Below, piece after piece: positions 13,365 to 25,900 of a DNA stretch of 64,000 bases. The first letter of the stretch is position 1, and every line of letters starts with the position of its first letter. The stretch comes from Escarpia spicata (taxonomy: Eukaryota; Annelida; Polychaeta; Sabellida; Siboglinidae). The position numbers and the translations under genes are program-made. The notes beneath the pieces are model-generated. The model had not been told where the DNA came from and did not search any database. It saw nothing but the letters and a program-made list of their open reading frames with translations. The stretch covers positions 33,487,254 through 33,551,253 of the forward strand of contig OZ023214.1 in assembly GCA_963995525.1 (NCBI GenBank), read 5' to 3'.

Positions 13365-13555
13365 CAGACACACGGTTCTGCCCCCCCCCCCCCCCCCCCC
13401 AGTAAACGTGAATGTTTGTTTTGTGGCGAGTGTCAACGGCCGGTACAAATCGACGTTTTATGAGAGGATTAAGGTGTTATATTGGGGACCGTGAAAGTCG
13501 GGTGCAATTGGAGGGCAGACATGTGATTTTCTGCCTCCCCCCAGTAATAAGCGAA
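13365..13555 (+). repeat. Dispersed repeat, copy 1 (second copy at 55495-55685, inverted)
   Basis: The segment runs CAGACACACGGTTCTG, then a poly-C run, GTGAATGTTTGTTTTGTGG, GTGTCAACGG, TTTTATGAGAGGATTAA, GTGCAATTGGAGGGCAGAC and TTTTCTGC, then a second poly-C run. The same blocks in the same order are found on the minus strand at 55495-55685. No coding function is evident. It is probably a non-autonomous mobile element whose ends I cannot define. Confidence 0.7.
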
Positions 13556-13937
13556 TAAGCGACGTTTTTAACAGCATTAATATTTAACAATTATAATTAC
13601 CCGATTAAGCAATGTAGTATTGCGTAAATATGTCATAATTTTACTCACCACAATAATAATACGAATGTTTGTCTTAGCCATAACAATAATGTCTCAGCCA
13701 TAACGTTTTATTTTAGCCATAACACTAATTTAAAAATATTGTTTTATGTGGTGATATAATACGGTACACTTATTTGTATTTATATTGGCGAGTAACTGCC
13801 CTAAGAAATGATTTCATCAAAACAATTGTTGATCAGAGGTGTTTACCAAATACTGTGCATAAGTATATCAAACCAAATATGCAGGTTATTGGATAAATAA
13901 CATCCTGATATGTTTTGTCAGTATAATTATGATTATA

Positions 13938-16014
13938 ACCTTCATCATCATCATCATCATCGTTGTGCAACCGTAGTGTCCCGTGGTTGGGCAAAGGCCT
14001 CTGCCTGTCTTGCGCTATCCTCTGACAGATGGTGCCCTTCCAGTACCGTCTCGCCGGTCTTTCTCTAGATCGTTTCCCTTCGTGAGGTCTCAATGTTGAG
14101 ATACGCGATGTCCATCGGTTATCTCGTAGTCTGCTGATGTCCCCTGCCCAGGTCCACTTCTGTCTTGTGATTTGTTCTGTCACGTCTATGACCATTGTCT
14201 TCTGTCTTACCCATTTGTGCGGCCTCTAGCTTGTTCTTTGCCTGGATGGTGAGTGCCCAGGATTCCGCGCCGAATGTCATCGCTGGAAGTACGCATGAGT
14301 TGTAGACTTGTCTCTTCAAGCAGGTTCCAAAGTTAACCTTGAAGATGTCTCGGCTGGTGTTTGGCGAATGCTGTCCAGCCGGCGGTGATTCTTCTTTGAA
14401 TCTCCTTGTCTTGGTTTTTGTCTATGATACTGTATCGCTGTCCAAGATATACGTATTTTTCAACGTTTTCTATCTGCGTAGCGTTTATATATATTGGTAT
14501 GTCATTTTCTAGCATCACTTTTGTCATCGAAATGTCCATCTTCAGAGCTTGTTTTTCACTTTCGCCAGCTAGCTCCTGCAGCATGTTTTGTAGTTCTTAC
14601 GGTGTAGTAGCGCATAAGAGTATGTCGTCGGCGAAGCGAAGATAACTGAGATAGTCTCCGTCTATCCTCAAGCCTCTGGTTTCCCAGGTCAGTCTTTTGG
14701 AATATGCTTTCGAGTGTTGCCGTAAACAGCTTGGGCGATATGGTGTCACCCTGTCGTATTCCTCTCTTGATGTTGATCTTGTTGTTCTTTTTGTGTAGGT
14801 GGACTGTCACCGAGCTGTTGGTGTAGATGTCTTTCATGTGTTCGATGTACACGTCTTCTATCCCCTGTTCTTCAAAGGAGGTCAATATTGCTTGAGTTTG
14901 CACCGAGTCGACGAAAGCGAAGCAAAGTGGGCTATTATATTCTCGGCACTTCTCTTTCAGCTGGTTTACGACGTGTATGTGGTCTGTTGTTGAGTACTTG
15001 CTTCTGAATCCTTCTTGCTCTCGTGGTTGGTTTTCGTCGAGTGACTTCTGTAGCCTATTCGTTAATATATATATATATATATGTGAGTAATGTGTAGATG
15101 TTTGATAACAGACATATCGGTCTGTAGTTTTCTAAATCTTTCTTATTTCCCTTCTAGAAGATTATTACCATCTTTGCGTTCTTCCATTGGTGGGTATTCG
15201 TCTTTCTGATAAGCGTTTAGTATAGGCCTACATCTTAGCCAGTGTCTTCGAGATGGTGTCTTCTCCTGCTTTCAATGTTTCAATGTTTCCACGGTCGTTG
15301 CCTGATGTCTTCCCATTCTTCATATCTCTTAGCGCCTCTTCTACCTCCCATGGTGCTATCTCTGGTACCTTTTTCGGGTCAGTGTAAATTATGGTACTTT
15401 GTTCATTGTCGTATGGCTCGGTGTAGAATTCTTCTATTCGTTCTATGATCATATATTGGTATTGTTGTACCCTGCTTGTCTAGACGTGTAATCAGTCTGT
15501 CTCTGCTTAGTGCCTGCGTTCTTCTGGCTTTCTTCAGGCTCTTTTATGCCATAATCGTTTCTCGTATGATCTCTTGTTTGTACTTCCTGATGTCCTCCTT
15601 CGCTTTCGTTTTGATGGTCTTGCATATTTCTGCGTACTCTATTTGTTTGTTACGATCGCTATTATCCACCATTTCTCGTCGTTTCTTCATTAGTGCTCGT
15701 GTCGGTGACGATATTCTCATCATTACATGCCTGTTGATTGCGTTGGCTACACTTGTCGCACTTAGTTGGATCATCTCAGTGATGTTTTTGCTCATGGTGT
15801 CGATGTCGTCTAGTTATTGAAGTGTCTCGAATCGATTTCGCAGTTCGAGTTGAAATTCGATCTTTTTTGTTCCTATTTGGATGGCATCTACACTTGGTGG
15901 TCTCTTGTTTATTAATTTCTTCCTTTCAGCCTTGACGTTCAGTTTGATGTTATGCATTACCATTCTGTGGTCACTTCCGATGTTGACTTGGATGATGACA
16001 GTTACTTCGATCAG
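13938..16014 (-). mobile_element. RTE-type LINE, main 3' segment
   Basis: On the minus strand, from high to low coordinates: end of the endonuclease (NIGSDHRMVMHNIK near 15970), a basic linker (RISSPTRALMKKRREM near 15690), an RT N-terminal region (IAPWEVEEALRDMKNGKTSGND near 15340), RRGIRQGDTISPKLFTA-type residues near 14740, MLQELAGESEK near 14570 and IENVEKYVYLGQRYS near 14450. The C-terminal region VYNSCVLPAMTFGAESWAL (near 14260) and KWTWAGDISRLRDNRW (near 14140) follows. The 3' end is an ATG-trinucleotide tail at about 13938-13960. The copy is frameshifted and has an AT insertion near 15065. It belongs with 17348-17583 and 17584-18010. Confidence 0.87.
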
Positions 16015-17347
16015 CAGGGATGAGAGCGACATTTGAGCAAAACCGCTAAAGGTTATGATGACATCGAGCGGAACAAGGTATGAGGGGAACACGGTAAGTA
16101 GAATGTTTATAGATCACCACCCCACCCATATAATTGGTAATGTCAAGCTATTGGCTGTTTATATAAATCATAGTTATTAGTATCTCAAAAACTTTGGCAT
16201 TCTTTTGAAATTATTCAATGAAGTCGTACCAATTCAAAGAAATATTTAACTTGCTAATAATAAAATCATTTGGGTAACTGGCAATAACAAGATACCGTAC
16301 AGGTATCTGAAACAGGGGTGATTGTATGGGGCCTGGTTCCGCGCCGTAGTGCTGGATGTAATTGTTCAAGTAAGCGATCCGAAGGCACTAGAAATAGTGG
16401 TGTTCGTCCACCACAAACATATCGTCGTAGTGTTTATCAGTAAGAACGTGGTCCCTTATTGACACAAAACTACGCCCACCGTACTTCAGTGTATTCACTG
16501 TCATTAGAAAATACACAAAACGCGACGCCTGGTTGATCCGTGTTTTTTTTTAGAAAGTTCTCGATTGTTAGTTATTTTGTTATCACTACCGACATCTATT
16601 TCGACAGTTTTCTGTAACCGGTCTGCCCGAAATTTGTTCCTGAGCGTTTAGTCAATTTCTCGAAAGCGAACCTCGTCTATATTTTGTCCAGAAGTTTCGT
16701 GATGGTTCTTTGATTATACGCAGCGAGAACATTGTGTCCACCTAGCGGGAATTTCGGAAGGTAGTAAACGAAACAGAGATACTAAAATCTGCGTGAAAAC
16801 TAATGCTTTCCTGGCGATATTGCGCATTTATTATTAGTTTCAAACAGAACCAAACTACAGAACTTTGATTATAAGTCTTTGTTTTGTTCACTGCACAGCA
16901 AAGTTGAGCGTACCAACACGTTAGTTCGATATGCACCAATAACATGCCACTGTAGGTCGCCACTGTCAATCCAGGAAATGACCCGACTATTAACCTACAG
17001 CGAAATCGCCAGAGGCCGATTTGGTGTTTCCCCGGAGTTCCCAAATGGAAGCAAGATATATTGGCGTCATTAAATTTGAATTATCCAATAGCGTTTCACA
17101 ATGCTAAGCACTTACGGGTTTCCGGCCGAATGATATCTCTTGAGCAAGGAGGACATATGACAGTACCTCGTTTAGGACAAGTACGACGGTTTATGCCCAA
17201 CTTTTTATTTTACTCAGCTTTGCGGCCCCTCCATATATATAAATCCCCCCCAAAATGTTTCTTCTCGAATCTGTACGAATTACAGGAATTATCCAATTGG
17301 ATGCCTAAAACGCGGAAATCCTCATTTCCGTTTAACTCTCCTCCCTG
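16015..17347. mobile_element. Non-autonomous hAT-like element inserted in the RTE endonuclease
   Basis: The left end CAGGGATGAGAGCGACATTT closely resembles the left end of the element at 11405 (CAGGGATGAGATTGACATTC), including the following AAAACCG. The right end, read on the minus strand from 17347, is CAGGGAGGAGAG. The RTE endonuclease frame stops on one side (VTE at about 17350) and continues on the other (VTVIIQVNIGSD at about 16000), so these are the limits of an insertion. A clean 8-bp duplication is not seen. No transposase is recognised inside. Confidence 0.72.
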
Positions 17348-17583
17348 CTTCAGTGACCATGCCTGGCCTGTTTGCCAGGATGTAGTCAATTTCGTTCTTA
17401 GTTTCTCCATTTGTGCTTTTCTACGTCCATCTCCTCCCTGCTTTCTTCTGGAACATGGTATTCATTATTTTGTACTTTCTTGATGTTCTCCATTCTACCA
17501 AGGTGTCGCCTCTTTCGTTTCTCACGCCTATGCCAAATTTGCCTGTTGCCGTTTCCGAAATTTGTGTTCGTTTCCCTACTTGC
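17348..17583 (-). mobile_element. RTE-type LINE, middle of the endonuclease
   Basis: The minus-strand frame reads AQVGKRTQ, KFGIGVRNERGDTLVEW, KYKIMNTMFQKKAGRRWT, a stop, then EIDYILANRPGMVTE. This is the second half of an RTE-type endonuclease and joins 13938-16014 across the hAT insertion. It begins exactly where the inverted piece 17584-18010 ends in the protein. Confidence 0.85.
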
Positions 17584-18010
17584 GCTAGACTGAAGATAGC
17601 AACATATAACGTAAGAACACTTCTAAGACAAGTACAGATACAAGAACTGAGGAAGAAATTAGGGAAACCAGGTTGGTATGAAATGTGATCGGGATCGGAG
17701 AAGTCAGAAGAGAGGAATGCTTCACTACCTTACAAAGCGGCCACCTACTATACCATTCCACGGCGAACAACGGCCAAGCAGGAGTAGGCTTTCTCATAAA
17801 CAAGAAATGAAAGACAATGTAGTGAGGGTTAACAGCATCAGCCCCAGAACTTGTTGCACACATAACAATTAAAGATCCACAAACTGAAGATAGTACAAGT
17901 ATATGCACCAACAACGTCATACTCAGAAGAAGACACAAGCAACTTCTACAACGACGTGGATGAGATCTTAGAAAAGCCAACCCACTACACGAGTGATGGG
18001 AGACTTTAAT
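17584..18010 (+). mobile_element. RTE-type LINE, inverted 5' segment (endonuclease N-terminus)
   Basis: Plus-strand codons read KIATYNVRTLL at the start, later GVGFLINK-like and DNVVRVNSISPR remnants, LKIVQVYAPTTSYSEED, FYNDVDEILEK and finally VMGDFN at about 18000. This is the first half of the same endonuclease as 17348-17583 but on the opposite strand. Several frameshifts are present. In the protein, its end (MGDFN) adjoins the start of the minus-strand piece (AQVGK). Confidence 0.85.
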
Positions 18011-19430
18011 TATATAAACTTATACTACCACATGTTAAATGTCTTGTATTAGTACATTAATTTTCGCAAGCTTATATCTATGTAATCGACATTAGTTTGC
18101 CCATGTTTTTTTTTAAATGTGACATTTCTGTCATATTAGTAACATGTCCAGGCTCGTTATGGTTCAGACATGCGGCGACTAAGTTTGTTATATCGATCGC
18201 TGCCGATTGGCCCATCATAATAACAATGTTTTGGATAACTTATGCAAACAATTGTTTGTAAAATTTATTGGCCGAAATATATTCCCGAGACTGTAAAATG
18301 CCTCACAACCCCGTGTTTTGCTTTAATATGTTCTAGAAAACGAATCACCTCATTATTGAATTGGCAACCAAACACTCAAAGGCGATCGCTATGCATTCTC
18401 AGGAGAGAATCGAAGCCAATTACAACGACTGCCTCTTCTGAAATGTATATACAATGTTCTAACCGAACGCTAAGCGCTTCACGTGTAACTTAATAATTAT
18501 TATTCACAATGACGTAACATGTTATCAATGGCCGTGGAGACTGTCACATGCGAATATATTGGTGTGCACTAATTATGGTAAACGATGGTCATATATAAGT
18601 TAATCTAAGCGAGACGAGTTAACTGATGTAGGATGTTTGTCAGCAGTAATAACTCAAATCGTCTTTGTTTCGCCAACAGTTCCTTCTCTAGTAACAACTG
18701 GTATTCATATTTATTTACTGTTCTGGCTACTGATGTAAACATAATAAAAGGCAAACTGTATACAGATGTGAATGTTGTTACAAAGAGTAACAACAAAGAA
18801 AATATAAATGGAATGATAAATAAATTGTAGTATTGATGGATTTTCAAGTTTTCCTATTACTTGAACAAACGACATGAGTATGCCTATTAGTTTAAACACA
18901 TTGGAACCACACATTTTGTTGACGAATGGTATCTATGCAACCATAGATGTGTAGAATAGAATGCATTCTAAATATGGGCCTACCGAGATCTCGGCATTTC
19001 CTGACACACGTATGACCTGACTGCATACAATAATATATAGGATGTCCAACAGGATATGGCAATCTCAAGGAAAGGGTAATGTTAATAAAAAAAAAAAAAC
19101 ATTTAGGCACCACACAAGCACACACACTAGACCTGTTAGTAGCATCAGTCATGTTACCGTCGGCTCCATCAGATCAGCTAGGTAAGCTTCGTCGAAGAAA
19201 GCCTACCAATAGAAAAGGGTGTGGATGGACCCGAGTATTATAGACATATACGACCACAACTATTTCAGCCTAGAAGTGGAAGTGTCTTGCGACGCCTCAA
19301 CGAAGAATTGCGAAAGGTGTCTTCTGCCTTATTACCTATCATCTCGTTCTTCTCGCAGCAAGGAATATTTTGGAGGAACATTTTCATTGTCGATCATCGT
19401 TCTCCATTTTTTGTTCATCGTACTAGTTAA
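18011..19430. other. Intergenic stretch, nothing recognised
   Basis: AT-rich sequence with only short open frames and no family motif. It lies between the RTE element and the 3' end of the ephexin-type gene. Confidence 0.6.
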
Positions 19431-19431
19431 C

Positions 19432-19437
19432 TTTATT
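19432..19437 (-). promoter_or_regulatory. Candidate polyadenylation signal of the ephexin-type gene
   Basis: AATAAA on the minus strand, about 320 bases past the stop codon at 19756-19758. It is the first canonical hexamer I noticed downstream. Such hexamers are common in AT-rich DNA, so this is only a candidate. Confidence 0.3.
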
Positions 19438-19755
19438 AGGCGTACAACCATCTACTCCCTCGCTGAATAGTACTGAATAGAGCCATGAGAAAAAGTATAC
19501 ACAACATATCTACATTTTCTTACAACTGAAATGTTGCTTAAAATTGAGCAAATTAACAAATAAATCACAAAATGTACACTTATTGTCATTTAATTGACAT
19601 TCAACCATTAAAAACAAACAGAAACTGAACACACACGATTTGATAACTTATAAAAACCTTTAGAACAATGTAAATAAACTATAGATGGAATGAACAAAGA
19701 ACTGTATTTACATATAATATAAATAATGATTAGTCCCTTGTGTGGAGATTCTCCT

Positions 19756-19901
19756 TTAGTTAAACGCTTGCATGCTATGTAGCAGTCGGTAGCGTTGCCG
19801 CATGTTCTTTGCACGCCGATGGTCACCCATGATTTCGACAACGCAGCTTGAGGGAAACCATCCACGTTCACCGTCCCATATTCGTTCTCCTTCAAACCAG
19901 C
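19756..19901 (-). CDS. Ephexin-type GEF exon 20: SH3 C-terminus and stop
   Basis: Acceptor TTTTAG ends at 19902; entry phase 1; TAA at 19758-19756. It encodes GWFEGERIWDGERGWFPSS, the conserved tryptophan and ALYDY-distal face of the SH3 domain, then VVEI and the tail RRAKNMRQRYRLL that follows the SH3 in ephexins. Seven further residues precede the stop, so the protein lacks a PDZ-binding terminus of the ARHGEF16/26 type. Confidence 0.95.
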
Positions 19902-22900
19902 CTAAAACAAATGCAGAGCAGTAACACACATGTAATGGTAAAAGCGGTAACGGCAAATAAGAAATTAAACTAAGGCATGCCCCTGGAGTTTTTTTCAATA
20001 AACGATGCTTATTGGTGCATTCTGGGAAGCAAATTTTGTTAAACACTTCATACGAATATTGACATCTGGTAGTCATCTATTAAACAGTTCAACAATGTGA
20101 TATTACAGTTAACATTTAATACGTCTGCCATGCGCTGGCATTTACAGTTTACATTGTTGTCATGCACTTGTAGTAGCAATATCAAATTTCAACCATGTGC
20201 TGGTAATTACAATTTATAATTTCTGTCAGTTATGTGTGTTAGTTAGAATTAAGTAAATACAAATTCAACTATATATTGGTAGTTACGGTTTAACATTTCA
20301 ACAATGTAACCATGAGGCTCGGCAAAAGTTAGAACGTGTGTAAAACTGTGTAGATTTGTTCGTACCATCGGCCATCTTCCTGAACACATCAACCACATCT
20401 GATTCTTCGAGCTGCAGTTCGTCTGGTTGTTTGGCTTCGTACCGTTCAATCACCTGCACTTGAGGACAGTCTACAAAAGGACCAGCTCAATTATGTCAAT
20501 GGTTGTTAACCAGAAAGATTATATATCATGTTGTAAGTGGTTAGTGATTTATTTTCTTTATATATATATATACATTTTATATATATATAAATATGTATGA
20601 TCACTAGATCACTACCCCCACAGTCAATGGCAATTTTGTGTATCCCACTTTGAGTTTCTCTTAAAGGTACACTATAATTTGTTTGTGTGAATTACAGGTA
20701 ACGGTGTCAATGGTATGTAACAAAGGAGAGATTTAATAATGAAACAAACCCCATGACTCGTAGATTGTTTCATCTTCGTTGACCTGCTGGGATGGTGTGG
20801 TTGCTTCGACCCATCTTGTTCTTTCACTCCTGTCAGACAGGCAATGACATGAGATGAGATTGCTACACTGACATGTCAAAGTATGTACTCAATATGTACA
20901 CACATGCACACACACACACAAGCAGGCACACTCTCATACTCATTCTCACACACACAGGCAGTGTCAGGCACATACATACATAAGCAAGCACACCCACTCA
21001 CTTTTTGTCTCACACACACTCACACACACAATATCACACATGCACACACACACGCACACAATATCACACATGCACACAAACATGCACACGCACATATCCA
21101 CACATCAGTGACATGTTATGTGCCAAAAATTCTTATTCACTAAAACATTAGTGAAAGAATAGCACTGATATATTTGTATTTATGCACAATTGGATTCTGG
21201 CAGAGGATGAAAAATGAATAGAACAGATTACCTACTGATTGTGTAAATCATAGATGACATTGAAATGAAATAATTATGTAAAATATGTTAAAACAACAAC
21301 TATAATGCGACTAAGAGGCATACATGGAGTTGGCGGAGAAGATGTACTCTGTGGTCATCTCCAGTAGCGCCATCACAAAGAGGTTCTTGCAGTTGCGAGG
21401 GGCACCGTTGGGCAGCCAGTTGGTAATCTGGTCCTCCTGGATGATGTCTGCATGGATGGAGATACGAGGCGCAGAGTCTATCACCTGGTACCTCACCCTG
21501 GAACATCACATCACTATATTAAACACATGAATAGTTTCAGGGTAAAACATGATAAAGTCCATTTTTGAGAAAAAAATTGATTCACTTAACACATGTTGAG
21601 CTAGGATGCTATCTAATTAATAAAAAAAACGTGATAAATCCCTATGAAACGACGTTCACAAAACAGTGTTTCTATTCAAACCACGATAAGCGCCATGTGT
21701 CTTTTTTGAATAAAAACGCGATATATCCATGTCCAGCCAATGAGAACCGTCATGCCGCATATGCAGCTAAGCAGCGACAGCACGCGCTGTATGAATAGGA
21801 CACGTTTTGGTAACAAAATCATTTAATATCAAAGTATCTAAACAAATCTTAAAAAAACAGATTTTGTTACCATTCTCTATGATTTAAGATTCTTAATATA
21901 CACCAACTTCATTTACAAGTTTTTATTTAAATTTTGAGGATAAGACACAAAAGTTTTCTCAAAACCACAAAAATGGATATCTTACGTCTTACCCTGAAAC
22001 CCTTCACATATTTATTTATCTTATTGTTTATACTTAAAATGAGGAAGCGACAGCCTCGGCTTAACTATAAATTTGAATTTAGAATGGTGGTTTGAAGCAA
22101 CGAACCCTCTCTTCCTGGTGATGAGGAGGAGGTCGTTGAAGAGGAAGAGATGAAGGAGCTCCTTGCGTCGTGTCCACTTGTCCAGTATACCCTGGGAGGA
22201 AGGCAAGATGCGGGTCAACTGGCCCTGTTTTGTCAGTGACCGCGACTGCGACACGAGGGCTATCGTCTGAAAACAAAGACATGTTATATTATTCATTATA
22301 ATTTATACTTATTATTTGCAATTACAAGATTGAATAAAAATGTTACAAACATTGGTACAAAATATCACTTGTCAACAAAATGAAACAGAAAGTAGGTCTC
22401 TGTAATATATCATAATGGATCATTGGTTGGGATTAAATTTCAGCTTGGTTTCCTGGAATACTTTTAATTAGTTTTTAAATAACAAGGCTTTATATCCATC
22501 TGGATAGAGTATAATAGATGAATGCTGGTCAGTGGAAGTAAATAATGATCTACTGTCAGCCACTGGCAAATTGGCTCCAAATAAAGATTATTTTATAAAG
22601 ATTTAGATTATGTAAATATTTCAACCAAGTTGACATTAATAAACACACAGTACATTTATTCATGTGATTTTAGTGTAAACTTCTACACAACACTGTATTC
22701 TGTATTGTGTATAAACAATTGGATAGTAGGATTATTCTTATTATTCTAATCACTTCATATGGAACATCTATTTTTGTAGCATGTAAACTGCATTTCTATT
22801 CCACTGCATTCACCATGAAAGAACAAGATGTCTAAAGGAAGACACCCAGCCGCCAACTGAGACAGTCGGTAGAACCTTCATGCGGTCTCAGAGCTCTCTT

Positions 22901-25900
22901 GTGACAACCACGAACATTGTCACATGACAACAGAGAGCTGATGCTGAAGAAGGAATGGGTCCAGAAAGCTCTGATGAGCACAAAGGTTAGTTTCCGAGAG
23001 GTTCCTATACCTTGTTCTTTCATCAATTTTATTTTAATGTTGCAGCTGGTCAACACTAGGTGGCAGCACTTACTCTGATGTTGCGGAAGTCGAGTAGCTG
23101 GTTGATGCGGGTAACTTCCTCTAGGTTATGCATTCTCTTCGCGCCCTCGTTGCATTGATTCGCAAGCTGCAAACAAGGTCAAAGGTCATTATCGGCTACT
23201 TTTTAATCCAAGGCCGCCCTGTCCCTTAATTTTAAAACAAAATGTTCTTATAGTGCAATAGTTTTGCAATGTGCTATGCTCAACTTTGATTACGATGAAG
23301 TTAATATACGACTTAACTGCTAGACCATACTGAGCCTAGAATAGATGCACATTACTTCAGCATTCTTGAAAGTGACAGCCATTTTGTTGGTGCATCTTGT
23401 GGTTTAACTCCTGCCCTTTGCCTGTCTGTTTCTGAAGACACAATGTATACCTTCTGCAGCACGTGAAGACATTTCATGACAACCGGGTAGTCAGGACTCG
23501 CTGTATCCATTCTATGGCACACTGCGTCAACAAGCAGAGGAAGTCTTGTGATTCGCTGAACAGGCAACAGCAAGAAGGAACGTATAGACAGACTGTTGCA
23601 TTGTGGGTGATTCTCAAGTCGAGTCAAAACGTTCATGAAGTCGTTGTTCATCCTGCAAATAAAGCTTTTTTATTGTAAAAGATCCTTCTAGGTAAACATT
23701 CATAACGTGAAATAATAGTTTCTGCTAAACGTTAGTGAAGTCTTTCTTGCACATATTATAACACTTACACCGTGCATTGATAAAAGTACGCATTTATTGA
23801 AATTTGCTTTGAAATCAACATACTAGCTTACCCCGACCCATGGAGCACTAAACCAAAGGCAGTAGTTATCACCGTTACAATATTTTGATACCAAACACAT
23901 TACCTCTGACCACTTAATTTCTGCTGTCGCCAACTACAGCAACAGTAAAGCAAACATTTCACCATGGTGGTGCCCTCTTGAGAGTGGTTCACCACTAACT
24001 GTTTCTGTATTTCTTCGACAGACAAAAATGCATACTGCAAATAGGTAAGAAAATAACTTTAAACAACTAGCTTTTTTAAATACTGAGGCCAATGGTTCAA
24101 AAAAGCGACTGTACATAGAAACATGCCCTGGCACCTGGGAGAAGATATTGCTAGGAAAGTTAGCATATCAATATATACAGATGGTTTCAACCTGCGACAG
24201 AAAGGTGTATTTCTATGAGAATATCTACAGCTTGCTCCCATGATGTCTTGTTCGCTCCATCTGTCTACTATCAGCATTTCCGTTCATGGAACTGCATTCA
24301 AATCTAGCAAAATAACATCACTCTGAATTCGGACTTAATCGACTGTGTAACAACTCCAAAAGGACTCTTACTTGAGTTTCTCAAGTTTCCTATTCTGGAA
24401 CATCTGGTTTGTGCAATAGTTGATGTAGACGTCAAAGTGTTGGGGTGCGTACTCAGCAATGAGGCCACACATCTGTCCCGGGGAGAGAGTACAACTGTGG
24501 TTCCACACACGCTCCAGGAGGGCAAGAAACCTAGACACATACAACCACAACACTCGGAACCAACACAATAAGGATAAGGATACTTTTATTAATCCCAACA
24601 GCAATGAAAGACAGCATATTATTCAGATATACATACAAATATTGAAATGTAAAATATACAGTTCAAATAAATAAAAAACAATTGCTGTGTGATGGGAGAT
24701 TGATCGCTATTGTACGAGCCACCCCAAAGAAAATAATAATACAGACATTTATGTATGTATGTATTTCTTTATGTAATCCTATGTATCTAGCTCCCACCAG
24801 TCCTGCTCCAGCTCGTAATTTCAGTCTGCTAAAGAAGGCTGCGTAAGGTGCTGAAATATACAGATCACCAAAAACAAGTTTCTTGAGGGGTAACTATGTA
24901 CGGTATCAACAACCGAGAACCCAGATCTTCTATCCATTCAGATTGATCTGAATATGCCCTGAAACCCTGTGATTGAAGAAGATGCCTAAATACACACAGA
25001 TGTACATACCTGGCACTGACTGTCCACACGGATATGATGTTAGAAAAGAGGACTTTGTAGTCTCGCTTTGTGAGAATGGATGCAGGGGAATGCAGGGCAT
25101 CAAACTCGACCGACTCAACAAAGTGAGAGATGACAAGGTGTAGACTCTTGAGGTAGGATGCCTCCGAAGTGATGATTTCAAACAGCGTCTGTTGCAGCAG
25201 ATACAACTCTTGTTCACACTTGCAATTTATGCAAGTAATCATGTTGATGTACATAACGTAATTTATATAATAGATGTACATTTTCTGACACTATAAAAGT
25301 ACTTCAGAAGATGTCTATCCTGTTATTTCAGTTATTATTTAGTACTGGTAAAGAACTAATTATAATTTGATTACGTTCGCGGGAAAATCTTGGGGCTGGA
25401 TCATTGAGATTTTGCAGTGCAGGAAAAATGGGAAAAGCAGTGGAAATATTGATTAGGTAAGTATAATTTTGCATTAGTATTATTCATAAACTACCTGTAT
25501 ACATATTAAGAAACGATTATAGCTAAACGTTAGTCAGAGAAAGTATTTTAGACTACCTTAGCTTTCGTGAGCGATATTAGAAGGGTTGTTGCTAAATTGT
25601 AGTGTTACACCCATTCGCTAGGGGGCACATAGCATATATCTAGTGTAGGATAGTTGGGCACTAAGTGATAGGTCCGTCTAATTCAGAGTATTGTTTACAT
25701 TATCGAATATATCAGAACAAGTGATTTGGAGTATATAGATTACACAGAAAGAAGTACCTGTCAAATATCGTAATAACTTAGTTTCAATTCAGGCTTATGA
25801 AATAAAATTAGAAAGAGAAGCAGATTGCGAAGAAGCTGTTTGGTGTAACATAGTTATAGGAAATTCAATATTAATGGTTGGGTTAGTTTATCGAAGTCCA

